Assembly: GCA_913060875.1 (NCBI GenBank)
Contig: CAJXSL010000001.1
Span: 640,464 to 704,463 of the forward strand
Direction: 5' to 3'
Length of the DNA: 64,000 nt
Origin: an uncultured Desulfobacteraceae bacterium
GTDB lineage: Bacteria; Desulfobacterota; Desulfobacteria; Desulfobacterales; UBA5852
The notes under the pieces were generated by a model. The model saw only the letters and a list, made by a program, of their open reading frames with translations, did not search any database and was not told where the DNA came from. Below are positions 53,040 to 61,369 of this stretch, piece by piece; the first letter of the stretch is position 1, and each line of letters starts with the position of its first letter. The position numbers and the translations under genes are program-made.

Positions 53040-53570
53040 CTATGGAATACTTAACACTGTTTCATACTGCCATGCAGTATTTGTTTCGCTTGGGTGTAAA
53101 ACCTTCGTATTTATTAGCACTACCCTCACCGAATCGTGAAACTCAAATTCATAATAAATGTTTGCTATTTCACGGGGCCTCAGGAAATCTTTTGATTCTA
53201 TAGAACATTGATGTAGTATAGGCCACAGGATGTTTTCCTCATCTTCATTTTGAAGTGACCACCCTGCTTTTACTTTTGAATTGGCATCTTCTGTGAGTGG
53301 CAAGATCTTTTTGATTGTTATCAAAAGTTTTTTGATATTAATATCTACATTGCCAATATTTTCAATATCTATTGTTAGATGTCCCCAATATTTATTTTCG
53401 TCTAACTTAATGACGGCTAATTTATGCGTAAGATTTGCGCGCTCTATATTTTCACCGCGGGTCATAAACCATATGCCACCACAAATGATAGCTATGCTTG
53501 TTAGAACTGCACGGATTAGTTCCATCCATTTTTTTACGGAATCTGTATTCCATTGAAAATTATTTTTCAT
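53040..53570 (-). CDS. Membrane-anchored protein, AT-rich cargo
   Basis: A 176-residue protein with one transmembrane helix (about 18-36, AVLTSIAIICGGIWFM) and an extracytoplasmic beta-rich domain (YWGHLTIDIENIGNVDINIKKLLITI...). It resembles small immunoglobulin-like domains found beside phage genes, but no family is certain. It is the first gene of a minus-strand run with the MORN lipoprotein 13 bases downstream. Confidence 0.6.
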   Translation of the reverse strand: MKNNFQWNTDSVKKWMELIRAVLTSIAIICGGIWFMTRGENIERANLTHKLAVIKLDENKYWGHLTIDIENIGNVDINIKKLLITIKKILPLTEDANSKVKAGWSLQNEDEENILWPILHQCSIESKDFLRPREIANIYYEFEFHDSVRVVLINTKVLHPSETNTAWQYETVLSIP

Positions 53571-54070
53571 GTTTTCTCATGAAACTTCATATAGAGTATT
53601 ATAGATTGATTCGCCTCATCATTTAATGTCTTATCACCAAAGCAAATATGTTTGATGAGAAATTCAACATGCTTCTGTATAGTTCAGTGAGTAAAATCTC
53701 TGTAGTGCTTTTTGATTTAGGTTGAGTATTTGTATAATGGATGCTCTTACAAAACAGAAAAATGGATATAAGTCAAGTAAAACAGTATGTTAAATTATAT
53801 TGAATTTAAATTTTTGCTTGGTGGTAAACAATGTTTTAGTTAACAATTTTTAGAAATAAGTACTCAAGAACCATGAATATTTATAGGAAAAAATAATTCG
53901 GAAGATTAATCGGCAGTCAGCGGTTTACTGTATCTGTTCTAATACGTTTTACCTTGAAAATTTTGTACAAGTCTACTACACAAATTAGCTATACATATCT
54001 TCGCCACCGATGAAAAATATGAAAGTCGGCCTGAGGGAATTAGCCTATCATTACAAATAGTTGCAGAGGA
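53571..54070. other. AT-rich right end of element 1
   Basis: About 500 bases with no supported gene. Small inverted repeat AATAGT/ACTATT flanks position 54065. It is the likely arm-site region of the right end of element 1, next to the internal att copy. Confidence 0.4.
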
Positions 54071-55303
54071 CTATTTTGTTTCGATGGATTTCGATAGAGC
54101 GAATCCCTGCATCGCCACCATCGATAAGAATTGGCCGTAATCCTCAGGGGTTACGGCCTCTTTGTTTTCGGAGGGTGCGGATGGGGTGGTTTTGGGCGCA
54201 TCATCGAGGGTGTTCACCGCGCCCTTATCATCGGATGGAATGAGGTGCCCGTAGACATCCACAGTGATCTGGATGGAGCTATGCCCCATGGCATCCTTGA
54301 TGTAGGTTAGGGAGTGGCCGTCAGCGATAAGCAGCGAAGCGAACGTATGACGAATGCAATGAAGCTTCCTATAGTCCAATTCCGATTTAGTGAGTAAACG
54401 CTTCCAGACGTTCCTGGCGCTGTTCTGAGAGGTATAATCTCCCTTGGTATGGAAGATGATCGGTTCAACCTCGTTTGTCCCCGCCTTGAGTGCCTCTTCC
54501 TTGCGTTTCCGGTATAGCTCCCGCAAAGTGCTGTAGAGCTGGTTGGACATTTCAACGTTTCGGGCCTTCCCGGTTTTGGTGGACGTAAGCTTGCCATTCC
54601 GAAATGATTCTTGAATGACGATGTAACTGCGGTTCCAATTCACATTTTCCCACTTGAGCGCCAGAATCTCACCCAACCGCATTCCGGTTCGAAAGGCTGT
54701 CAGGAATAGAGGATAATAGTCGGGTCTGAGCTTCTGGCATGTCTGAAGGATCAACCCGACCTCATCCTTGGAAAAGACCACGATGGGCTTCTTGTGAAGC
54801 TTTCGTTGCATCCCCATCCGTTTCATGATGCCAGCACAGGGGTTATAGGTGATCAGTTCATAATCAATCGCGAATTCACAAACCCCACTGACCACGTTTC
54901 GAGCGGTTTCGACCGTACTGCGGGATAAGCCTTTGCTGTGGATCTGTCGGAAGGCTTTGAGAATGTCAGAACGCTTTAGTTCATCAATAGGAATGTTCCC
55001 CAATGGTTTTTTCAGATACATGCGCAACATGCTGCTGTAACGATTGTAGGTGGTGGAGCGCTTGGACGGTTTGACGTGCATAGCAAGCCACTGTTTAGCC
55101 AATTCATCAAAGGTGGGTGGGGCCTCTTTTTCGTTCATGACGTTCTGATCACCCAAAATTAGCCGCGCCTTAATCTTTCGGGCAATTTCATTGGCAAGCT
55201 TCTTGTCCTTGCCTACCTTCTTGGATTTGCGCCATCCTTGATGATTAATGAATATCCACCAATCACCAGAACCTTTCGGTTTCTCCCTGACCCTAACGCC
55301 CAT
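54071..55303 (-). CDS. Tyrosine-type integrase of element 2
   Basis: A 410-residue tyrosine recombinase of the phage type with a SAM-like N-terminal domain and catalytic core. Visible catalytic residues are R in FRTGMRLGEI, H and R in HCIRHTFASL, H in DAMGHSS and Y in VDVYGHL. The ATG at 55303 has GGGGAGG at six bases and overlaps the end of the upstream gene by 11 bases. The last 16 codons (MVAMQGFALSKSIETK) run across the att core and beyond, so part of the C-terminus is encoded by flanking DNA. It should integrate element 2 at the tRNA end. Confidence 0.92.
   Translation of the reverse strand: MGVRVREKPKGSGDWWIFINHQGWRKSKKVGKDKKLANEIARKIKARLILGDQNVMNEKEAPPTFDELAKQWLAMHVKPSKRSTTYNRYSSMLRMYLKKPLGNIPIDELKRSDILKAFRQIHSKGLSRSTVETARNVVSGVCEFAIDYELITYNPCAGIMKRMGMQRKLHKKPIVVFSKDEVGLILQTCQKLRPDYYPLFLTAFRTGMRLGEILALKWENVNWNRSYIVIQESFRNGKLTSTKTGKARNVEMSNQLYSTLRELYRKRKEEALKAGTNEVEPIIFHTKGDYTSQNSARNVWKRLLTKSELDYRKLHCIRHTFASLLIADGHSLTYIKDAMGHSSIQITVDVYGHLIPSDDKGAVNTLDDAPKTTPSAPSENKEAVTPEDYGQFLSMVAMQGFALSKSIETK
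54104..54121. repeat. Internal att copy, right end of element 1 and left end of element 2
   Basis: TCCCTGCATCGCCACCAT is an exact copy of the tRNA 3' end at 37387-37404. It lies inside the 3' end of the integrase gene of element 2. It marks the junction of two tandem elements. Confidence 0.85.
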
Positions 55304-55559
55304 TTTCATCCTCCCCGTTGAGGTTTCGCCGTGGCCGGTTTGCTTGGAACTTTTCGTCAATCCGCTTCCATGATTCGACTGCGGCATAAAGGGTGTCAAT
55401 TGCCGCGCTTGTGGTGGGACCGGCAGGGTGGGGGATTTCGGTGGTCAGTCTTAAGGCGTTCATGGCCGTTTCCACTGGCGCACGAACGACCAAAGTGACT
55501 TCATCCAAATAATCGATAAATGTGGGGTCGTTTATTTCCCCGTTCGAGACAGTGTGCAT
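55293..55559 (-). CDS. Small hypothetical protein upstream of the integrase
   Basis: An 88-residue acidic protein starting MHTVSNGEINDPTFIDYLDE with ribosome site AAAGGGGG. No motif is recognised. Its stop overlaps the integrase start by 11 bases, so the two are coupled and it may act as a directionality or accessory factor. A perfect 11-bp inverted repeat lies just upstream of its start. Confidence 0.6.
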   Translation of the reverse strand: MHTVSNGEINDPTFIDYLDEVTLVVRAPVETAMNALRLTTEIPHPAGPTTSAAIDTLYAAVESWKRIDEKFQANRPRRNLNGEDENGR

Positions 55560-55580
55560 GTTGCCCCCTTTCATAAAGAA

Positions 55581-55647
55581 ACCCGAAGGCTTTCCCCTGG
55601 TCCACATGATCCAGCCCATAGCGTCACCGCTACAGGAGCCTTCGGGT
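55581..55647. repeat. Inverted repeat in the leader of the integrase operon
   Basis: ACCCGAAGGCT (55581-55591) and AGCCTTCGGGT (55637-55647) are perfect arms 45 bases apart, on the upstream side of the small gene that starts at 55559 (minus strand). In the transcript they could form a long-loop hairpin; as DNA they could be two operator half-sites. Confidence 0.55.
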
Positions 55648-55784
55648 ATTATGCTTAAGAATCGCATGTGGTTGTGGGGTGATTATAGTGTTGTAATTAT
55701 GTGGTTATGAACTTAATATAGTCCATAAATAGGGTGTGTCAACAAAATCTTGCAAATATGGTCTTATTTGATTATAGGCAGAAT

Positions 55785-55943
55785 ATGCCTACCGAAAAGC
55801 CCATAATTACCGTTGCCGTAGACCCTGAGTTACTAGAGCGGATCAATGATTTTCGTTTTGATAACCGGATCGAGACGAAATCCGAAGCCATTCGGATCTT
55901 GATTGAGAAGGGTCTGAAGGACAGCGAAAAGAAGCGGAAATGA
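55785..55943 (+). CDS. Ribbon-helix-helix DNA-binding protein (CopG/Arc type)
   Basis: A 52-residue protein. The N-terminal strand ITVAVDPELL is followed by two helices (ERINDFRFD and TKSEAIRILIEKGL), the ribbon-helix-helix plan of Arc/CopG/MetJ repressors. It is divergent from the integrase operon, whose start region lies 226 bases away, so it is a candidate regulator of it. The ATG at 55785 is chosen because the fold begins there; the Shine-Dalgarno is weak. An upstream ATG at 55758 is possible. Confidence 0.8.
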   Translation: MPTEKPIITVAVDPELLERINDFRFDNRIETKSEAIRILIEKGLKDSEKKRK

Positions 55944-56109
55944 TACCGTTTGACAGGGTATTGCGCTTTATCCCATTTTTCGATATGTAATTACCATCCA
56001 GCCTGTTGAGGACTCCCGCGACAGACTCGGCTTTAAGTCGGCTCCACCAACACAAGCTTCAAAAGCCTTCAACATATCATTCCTGAATCCGCCGGTTTGA
56101 TGGTGAACC

Positions 56110-56460
56110 ATGGATTACTCGGATTTCGTAAAAAATTATAACGAACGCAAACTTATAGTCCATGTGGATCATTCACAGGTGTTCGAAGTGATGAGGACAC
56201 ATTACATGCCTCGTGGAGTGAAAATATCCCATACCATATGGTGCTGGATAACCTTTCTAAGTGTGCCACTGGGATTGTTTTGTATGTTTTACTATGCGTG
56301 GTGGGTAGGGTTGTTGATGCTTTTTTTCCTAACGCCGGCGTTATGGCAAGGCGGGGTTAAAAAAACAGCTTGCCAAAATGTCATAATGGAAGCCCTTGAT
56401 AATCAGGAGTTCTATGGAAAAGCGGTTGATAGGGGGTTGCTGATTATAAGGAAAAAATAG
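56110..56460 (+). CDS. Small membrane protein with two helices
   Basis: A 116-residue protein with adjoining hydrophobic helices (about 38-80: WCWITFLSVPLGLFCMFYY and WWVGLLMLFFLTPALW) and charged flanks. The C-terminus (VIMEALDNQEFYGKAVDRGLLIIRKK) is cytoplasmic by charge. No family is recognised. It is followed after nine bases by a 44-residue coiled-coil frame. Confidence 0.6.
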   Translation: MDYSDFVKNYNERKLIVHVDHSQVFEVMRTHYMPRGVKISHTIWCWITFLSVPLGLFCMFYYAWWVGLLMLFFLTPALWQGGVKKTACQNVIMEALDNQEFYGKAVDRGLLIIRKK

Positions 56461-56469
56461 AGGCCTTGA

Positions 56470-56604
56470 ATGACACAGCAAGAACAAGAGCTATCCAAAC
56501 TCAAAAACGAATTGAGGAAGTTGAAGGAGGTTCGAAAGATTCTGCAACGGGAACTCCTGAAGAGGACGCTACGTGTTGTTGACGGCGGAAGGGGGCAAGC
56601 ATGA
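56470..56604 (+). CDS. Small coiled-coil protein, 44 residues
   Basis: A short frame beginning MTQQEQELSKLKNELRKLKE and continuing as one amphipathic helix, ending GGRGQA. The stop overlaps the ATG of the next gene (ATGA), and the frame lies nine bases after the previous stop. The coupled arrangement supports it as a real small gene. A helix of this type could dimerise or bind a membrane. Confidence 0.5.
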   Translation: MTQQEQELSKLKNELRKLKEVRKILQRELLKRTLRVVDGGRGQA

Positions 56605-57011
56605 AAAAAGCCATGCTATGTATTTGGGCCATGTTTGCGGTTCTATTGCCAATGGCATCCCTTGCGGAAGACTGTTGGGTTGTATCAAATATTCAAGGAT
56701 ACTCAGCATATGCAGATCAAGGCTATAGGTTCCAGAAAGACGGTATCCAAAACAATATATTGATTTGTTTTACCTCGGACGGTGGCACTGTGACTGGCAC
56801 TGATATGAGATTCGTGAAATTTGGTAAATCCACCTTAGTTGGCTATGGGGGGAATGATAAAGGGAACGAAACGCTTGAAGTTTATCAACTTGACCGGCAG
56901 AAAAGAAAACTTCTGTATACTAAATGCAGGATCGGAACAAAGACCGTTATGCCAATTTTATCCGATGTTGTTTGTTCCTACGTGGGAGATGCCACTAAGT
57001 TTGATAAATGA
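56601..57011 (+). CDS. Secreted protein
   Basis: A 136-residue protein with a signal peptide (cleavage near residue 22, SLAEDC) and a small mature domain with four cysteines, which could form two disulfides. Text such as NILICFTSDGGTVTGTDMRFVKFG suggests beta structure. Function is not recognised. It is translationally coupled to the 44-residue frame upstream and precedes the P63C gene. Confidence 0.6.
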   Translation: MKKAMLCIWAMFAVLLPMASLAEDCWVVSNIQGYSAYADQGYRFQKDGIQNNILICFTSDGGTVTGTDMRFVKFGKSTLVGYGGNDKGNETLEVYQLDRQKRKLLYTKCRIGTKTVMPILSDVVCSYVGDATKFDK

Positions 57012-57124
57012 TCCGATGAAATATCACTTTTGTGTAACATAGGGAATCTAACATCGCTACTGTAGAGTACCACGGCAATAGTAAATTCCAGGCGTTCCAC
57101 ACTCAAAAGAGCAGTGAGGTGCTA

Positions 57125-58030
57125 ATGACAAAAACACCCAAAGTAATCTACGGATCACCAGACAGCCCGCTTAAAATCGGCGGGAAAGAAATTCAATGCT
57201 ACGTTCTCGATGATGAGACAAGGGTGTTAACCCAAGCAAGTTTCTTAGAGGCTTTGGGAAGACACCGGAAAGCAAATGTACGCAAAAAAGGGGGAGAAGA
57301 GCGACTACCCGCAATTCTACAAGGAAAGGCCATTAACCCATTTATATCACAAGAACTTATTGAGAAGAGCGTTCCTGTTAAATTCAAAACAGACCGAGGC
57401 GCCACCGCCAGCGGCTACAGGGCAGAAACGCTACCAATGGTTTGTGAAGTCTATTTAAAAGCAAGAGACGCAAACGCCCTGCCCGCAAACCAAAAACACG
57501 TTGCAATCCAAGCTGAAATACTTATCAGAGCACTTGCTCATGTTGGTATTATCGCCCTGGTGGACGAAGCCACGGGCTACCAAGAAGTCAGAGCGCGAAG
57601 AGCACTTGAAGAAATCCTCGACAAGTTTATTTCAACAGAACTCCGCAAGTGGGCAAAAACATTCCCAGATGAGTTTTACGAAGAAATGTTTAGGCTTCGC
57701 GGATGGCAATATGTACCGTGGTCTGTAGCTCGCCCAAGTGTGGTTGGAAAATATACAAACGATCTCGTTTATGAACGCCTTGCCCCTGGTGTACTTGAAG
57801 AGCTAAAACGCATAACACCAAAAGACAACAAGGGACGACACAAACACCGGCTCTTCCAGCGCTTAACAGAGGACATTGGACACCCACGCCTTAGAGAACA
57901 CCTTTCCGCAGTTATAGCCCTCATGAAAGCAAGTAATAAGTGGGACCAGTTTTACCGAGGACTTCAAAGGGCTTTGCCCAAATATGGCGAACAAATGCGC
58001 CTTGACCATGGCGTCAACGAACCGGATTAA
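57125..58030 (+). CDS. P63C-domain phage-type protein
   Basis: A 301-residue protein whose central segment (LDKFISTELRKWAKTFPDEFYEEMFRLRGW) is the P63C signature found in phage and mobile-element proteins, often with an N-terminal KilA-N-like or Bro-like region. Here the N-terminus (QCYVLDDETRVLTQASFLEALGRHRKANVRKKGGE) may be such a domain. It is likely DNA-binding or regulatory. The ATG at 57125 with GAGG is preferred over the GTG at 57119. It ends at a strong terminator. Confidence 0.75.
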   Translation: MTKTPKVIYGSPDSPLKIGGKEIQCYVLDDETRVLTQASFLEALGRHRKANVRKKGGEERLPAILQGKAINPFISQELIEKSVPVKFKTDRGATASGYRAETLPMVCEVYLKARDANALPANQKHVAIQAEILIRALAHVGIIALVDEATGYQEVRARRALEEILDKFISTELRKWAKTFPDEFYEEMFRLRGWQYVPWSVARPSVVGKYTNDLVYERLAPGVLEELKRITPKDNKGRHKHRLFQRLTEDIGHPRLREHLSAVIALMKASNKWDQFYRGLQRALPKYGEQMRLDHGVNEPD

Positions 58031-58058
58031 CGGCTTCAACAATTTTTCAAAGAGCATA

Positions 58059-58088
58059 GGCTCGGCCTTGATAGGTCGGGCCTTTTGT
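58059..58088 (+). terminator. Rho-independent terminator after the P63C gene
   Basis: GGCTCGGCCT (58059-58068) pairs with AGGTCGGGCC (58073-58082) with two wobble pairs around TGAT, then TTTT. Confidence 0.75.
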
Positions 58089-58131
58089 GTTAGCGCTCAA
58101 AAGTGCCACCGGACAGATTTTGGAGGTCGCC

Positions 58132-58203
58132 ATGATAGAGCTTCAATACCTTGTTGTCTGGGCAGTATTGATGGGCTTTATGGTCCTGTACAAAGTCCTA
58201 TAG
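58132..58203 (+). CDS. Tiny membrane peptide, 23 residues
   Basis: A 23-codon frame encoding one hydrophobic helix (LQYLVVWAVLMGFMVLYKVL) with a good ribosome site (TGGAGG, five bases). Such peptides occur as phage small membrane proteins. No further support is possible from sequence alone. Confidence 0.4.
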   Translation: MIELQYLVVWAVLMGFMVLYKVL

Positions 58204-58421
58204 CCGCAGGGCAACGGTTTGGAGCCTCACGATCTGTACCGTAGCGCCCAAGCTGTATAAGGGAAACGCGGATGCCTCACCCTGAATTGGCCCTGCAAAC
58301 GTTAACGCTTTTCTATTGCAGTGAAACCCTCACCGTCCGGTGGCACATAAAACCGCCTTGCCCATAGTGGGCATATACAAAACATTTTTCTGGGTCGTGG
58401 ATTGATCAACAACTATGCGCG

Positions 58422-58580
58422 TCAATCCCCCTGCTTCATTTCCTCAATGCGCTGCCTGAGATAGATCGCTGTGTTGAACAAATTCTGATATTCTTCGTCG
58501 GTCCACCGCTCATTGCCCTTCAGATATTCTTCCTGAACAATCTTTAATGCGCCCTCATACTCTTTGATCGTCGCTTTCAT
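58422..58580 (-). CDS. Small helical hypothetical protein
   Basis: A 52-residue protein starting MKATIKEYEGALKIVQEEYL with AAGGAG at eight bases. It is helical and charged throughout. Function not recognised. A run of twelve G (58626-58637) lies 46 bases upstream of its start. Confidence 0.55.
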   Translation of the reverse strand: MKATIKEYEGALKIVQEEYLKGNERWTDEEYQNLFNTAIYLRQRIEEMKQGD

Positions 58581-58625
58581 GCTCCTGCTCCTTGGTGGCA
58601 ATGGGTCCCTTTCTGGATATACCAA

Positions 58626-58637
58626 GGGGGGGGGGGG
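58626..58637. repeat. Twelve-G homopolymer tract
   Basis: A run of 12 G on the plus strand (C on the minus strand), between two minus-strand genes. It could change length by slippage and alter expression, or be an assembly artefact. Confidence 0.6.
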
Positions 58638-58703
58638 ACCGGATTCGAGTGTGGCGTGTATCGTATGGTTCCACCCCTGGATTAAAAAAAATTAAAATCT
58701 TGC

Positions 58704-59138
58704 CTATTCTCCATCAATGCCAAGTTCTGATTCTAACGTCTTTCGCTCTCGCACTAATTCTTCTATAGATTGTTCAATCTCATTGTACGAAACGTTAACT
58801 GTCGATTGGCCTTCCAGAAGCCTGCGTTCGGTGAAACACTTGTCCATAATAAAACCTGTCTCTCTTGGTTTGGTTTTGCCCTCATCCAGTAGCTCTGATA
58901 ACCTTGCTCGTGCTTTGGCACCCAAAATTGTAAGCTCAGCATGTTCTTTCTCGATGATTTCTCTTACCATCCTGTGTACCTCACGATCATTCCTATACTC
59001 TTCAGCGTCTGTATATTTCTTGACGGTGTGGTTACTTCGGTTCATCAATTTCGATATGGCAAAAGGGGTGTAACCAAGTTCTGATAATACCATCATTCGC
59101 GCCACCTCGGTTTTCGTTGGTTTTGTGCCTTTACCCAT
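58704..59138 (-). CDS. Helix-turn-helix protein, small-terminase-like
   Basis: A 144-residue protein. Residues about 10-40 (EVARMMVLSELGYTPFAISKLMNRSNHTVKKY) form a helix-turn-helix; the rest is charged helix with a coiled-coil tail (EIEQSIEELVRERKTLESELG). The layout resembles small terminase subunits, but no large subunit lies in the window. The gene lies in a minus-strand set of short genes. It may alternatively regulate element 2. Confidence 0.55.
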   Translation of the reverse strand: MGKGTKPTKTEVARMMVLSELGYTPFAISKLMNRSNHTVKKYTDAEEYRNDREVHRMVREIIEKEHAELTILGAKARARLSELLDEGKTKPRETGFIMDKCFTERRLLEGQSTVNVSYNEIEQSIEELVRERKTLESELGIDGE

Positions 59139-59353
59139 TGTTTGCTTAACTCCCTAAGAGGTAAAATATTGAAAAAGCTCCACTATATGCCGTAAATAAA
59201 AATAATTTCATTAATTGCCCCTGCTCATACTTATAAGTTGGTCGATGACGCTTCCCAAGGCGTCTAAATCCACCTTGCCTGAATTAACTATTCAACCCGG
59301 TTATCAGGCCACCGACCTTTCAGCACGGCTATCGGGACCGCCTTCGCCGTTTA

Positions 59354-60472
59354 TTAATATCTACTCTCGCCCGGCGAATCGTCGCTTGAATCATTGGGGC
59401 CATCAAAATCCCCACCCGTAGGCCCGTCACCGCTACCACCGCCGGTTGAGCCGCCGAATACATCCCCAAACGTGCTATCCCAAGCATCCGACCAATCTTT
59501 AAACATCGGATCGATATTGCTGGTAACCCTGTCGATATGTTCCTGCGCTGATGGCGTGTGCAACATGGCCTGTGCGTTTGATGGGTCTTGTTCCACCATC
59601 CTATCCCAAAAAGACCTTTCCTCTTGGGTTAGGGCGAACTGCGGATCAATAGATTTGAAAGTATCCAAAACAGGTTCAGGTATTTCAGGTGTATCCCAGA
59701 ACTGTAATGTTTCTTCCTTCAGTGGCGTTTCTTCCAATAGTGCCTGAAGTCCTTGGAACCCCATTCCAATCCCGGTCATTTCGTCATGCTGGTCCAACAT
59801 GCTATTTGTCGCCATGTACTGGCCCATTTCCTCCGGCTGGAATACCTCTGTCGGGTCTTCAACATCGAATTCATAACCCCAATCGTCGGCATGTGCCTTG
59901 CCGATTTTTTCATTGCCTACACGGGCGTAAGCCTCAAGTTTCTCGCGGGGAACGTCAGACAAAACCTCATCATACAAGTCCGTCAAACTATCCTTGGCAA
60001 CACCGGTCGTAAAGCCGGTATCGGCCATGCTAAGCAAACTGATAGGCCCAGGAACCACCCCCCGCCCGACAACCTGAAACGCCTGGCTTGGGTCAGCCCC
60101 CATAACACTTGCAACCATTCCCTTGACGACACCGGAGACAAGACGGTCTTTCATCATGCCGGTCGCGGTGTCTGTCGAATAATCGTCTAAAAACGATCTT
60201 AACTCAGTGTCGGGGGTGTAAGCAGGCATACTTGGGGCAACAGGATCAGCATTGTTACCAGATACGCCTGCCGCAATGGCTGATAGTGTAGACGGCGCTT
60301 CCAGTGGTTGTCGTGTTGGTGTACTCTGGGTAGGGGGTGGCTTTCGGTGATCAATTAAGTCTGAAACGGACGGCATAGCTGATCGTGTAAACGAGGACAC
60401 CGGTTGTTCGTATCGAGACACCTTGCCGAGTGCCTCTGATTGTGGGTTGTAAACATTCCGTGTGCTAATCAT
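59354..60472 (-). CDS. Phage-like acidic protein of unknown function
   Basis: A 372-residue soluble protein. It starts MISTRNVYNPQSEALGKVSRYEQP, has an Ala/Gly-rich amphipathic section (VVKGMVASVMGADPSQAFQVVGRGVVPG) in the middle and ends with an acidic Gly/Ser/Asp tail. The composition, including the membrane-active-looking middle, recalls phage internal or scaffold proteins. No homologous family is recognised. It occupies the longest coding stretch in the right half of element 2. Confidence 0.5.
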   Translation of the reverse strand: MISTRNVYNPQSEALGKVSRYEQPVSSFTRSAMPSVSDLIDHRKPPPTQSTPTRQPLEAPSTLSAIAAGVSGNNADPVAPSMPAYTPDTELRSFLDDYSTDTATGMMKDRLVSGVVKGMVASVMGADPSQAFQVVGRGVVPGPISLLSMADTGFTTGVAKDSLTDLYDEVLSDVPREKLEAYARVGNEKIGKAHADDWGYEFDVEDPTEVFQPEEMGQYMATNSMLDQHDEMTGIGMGFQGLQALLEETPLKEETLQFWDTPEIPEPVLDTFKSIDPQFALTQEERSFWDRMVEQDPSNAQAMLHTPSAQEHIDRVTSNIDPMFKDWSDAWDSTFGDVFGGSTGGGSGDGPTGGDFDGPNDSSDDSPGESRY

Positions 60473-60579
60473 TAATTCATATTTCCTTTCGGATATCCGT
60501 TAGTTTATCGCCTCTGTGGCGGATTCCTGTTGTAAAGTGGCCTGTGCCATACTGACTTAGAAAAGAGCTTTCCGATTGG

Positions 60580-60864
60580 GTGGCGAAGATGTTTGAGGTG
60601 CGGATCAAGCCGACGACGATTGAGAAACGGGCCGAACGGCTTCGCAGTAAAAACCCGACAAATGTCGTGAAAAAACCACAGGTATCTGAAACCACACCGG
60701 ATATTATCAAAAACCGAAAACCCCAAGGTGGTGGGGCAAGGCCAAACGCAGGGCGCAAGCCAAAAGCAACGCCTGCTTCAACCGACTTCGATTCGATGGA
60801 TGCCCCCCACCCCAAACCAAAGCATGCTTTCTGGATCGAACCGCAAAGGGGGGGTAGGCATTGA
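60580..60864 (+). CDS. Basic protein with GGARPNAGRKPK motif
   Basis: A 94-residue basic protein on the plus strand, opposite to the surrounding genes. It contains GGGARPNAGRKPK, a short motif common near the N-terminus of phage small-terminase and other mobile-element DNA-binding proteins. A minus-strand frame at 60477-60902 covers it, but its aromatic, repeat-free text looks like a shadow. The start at 60580 has GGCGAAG upstream. Confidence is moderate because the codon pattern is the only other evidence. Confidence 0.5.
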   Translation: MAKMFEVRIKPTTIEKRAERLRSKNPTNVVKKPQVSETTPDIIKNRKPQGGGARPNAGRKPKATPASTDFDSMDAPHPKPKHAFWIEPQRGGRH

Positions 60865-61369
60865 TATACGGTTTGCATTGTCGCGAAAGTTATCGCCCCC
60901 ACAAAGAACCGCCTAAAAACAGTTCAAATTTTTACTATCATTACCGGACGAGATAGCGGACGATATTCATTAATATGCCATTGTGGCTATTTGTTGTTAT
61001 GACTGAGTTTAGAAGGTTATTTCTCCGGCAATTTTGGTCGAAATAGTTGACCGTAAAACCCCATAAAAGAGAGGGCTGTTAGAACTACGGGCTAATTGAC
61101 CATAGCCACATAAGGCATTAATGCGGGTTATGCAGCCGCCCTTTGGCAGCAACTTGTGAAATGTCCACCGGGAGGCTCCCTCCCGTGCCTGTTGCCCTCT
61201 GAATGTCCGACTATGGACCTGTGCTGATCTTTCCTGAAATGGCCCCTCTGTGGCCTCCTGCGCTCTTAGGACTGCATTTCTGTCGGCCTGTGCCGATAAC
61301 TATGAACCCTATGGTTCAATCTTGGCGTTTTTGTCGCCGCACTCTTTTTTATCGTGTCCGAAAACTTGG
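60865..61369. other. Intergenic region of element 2
   Basis: About 500 bases with no supported gene. It contains the hairpin CGGGAGG-CTC-CCTCCCG near 61170 and an ATAGCCACA-type motif near 61094, also found as CATAGCC at 62468, 62526 and 62940. The motif may be a shared operator of the minus-strand genes. Confidence 0.35.

Noticed and set aside
57984-58244. 86-residue plus-strand frame after the P63C gene
   Set aside because: It overlaps the P63C 3' end and the terminator. The tiny frame at 58132 with its own ribosome site fits better.
60477-60902. 141-residue minus-strand frame
   Set aside because: It lies opposite the basic GGARPNAGRKPK frame, and its Phe/Ser/Gly-rich text looks like a shadow of that gene. 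It has no ribosome site or known motif.
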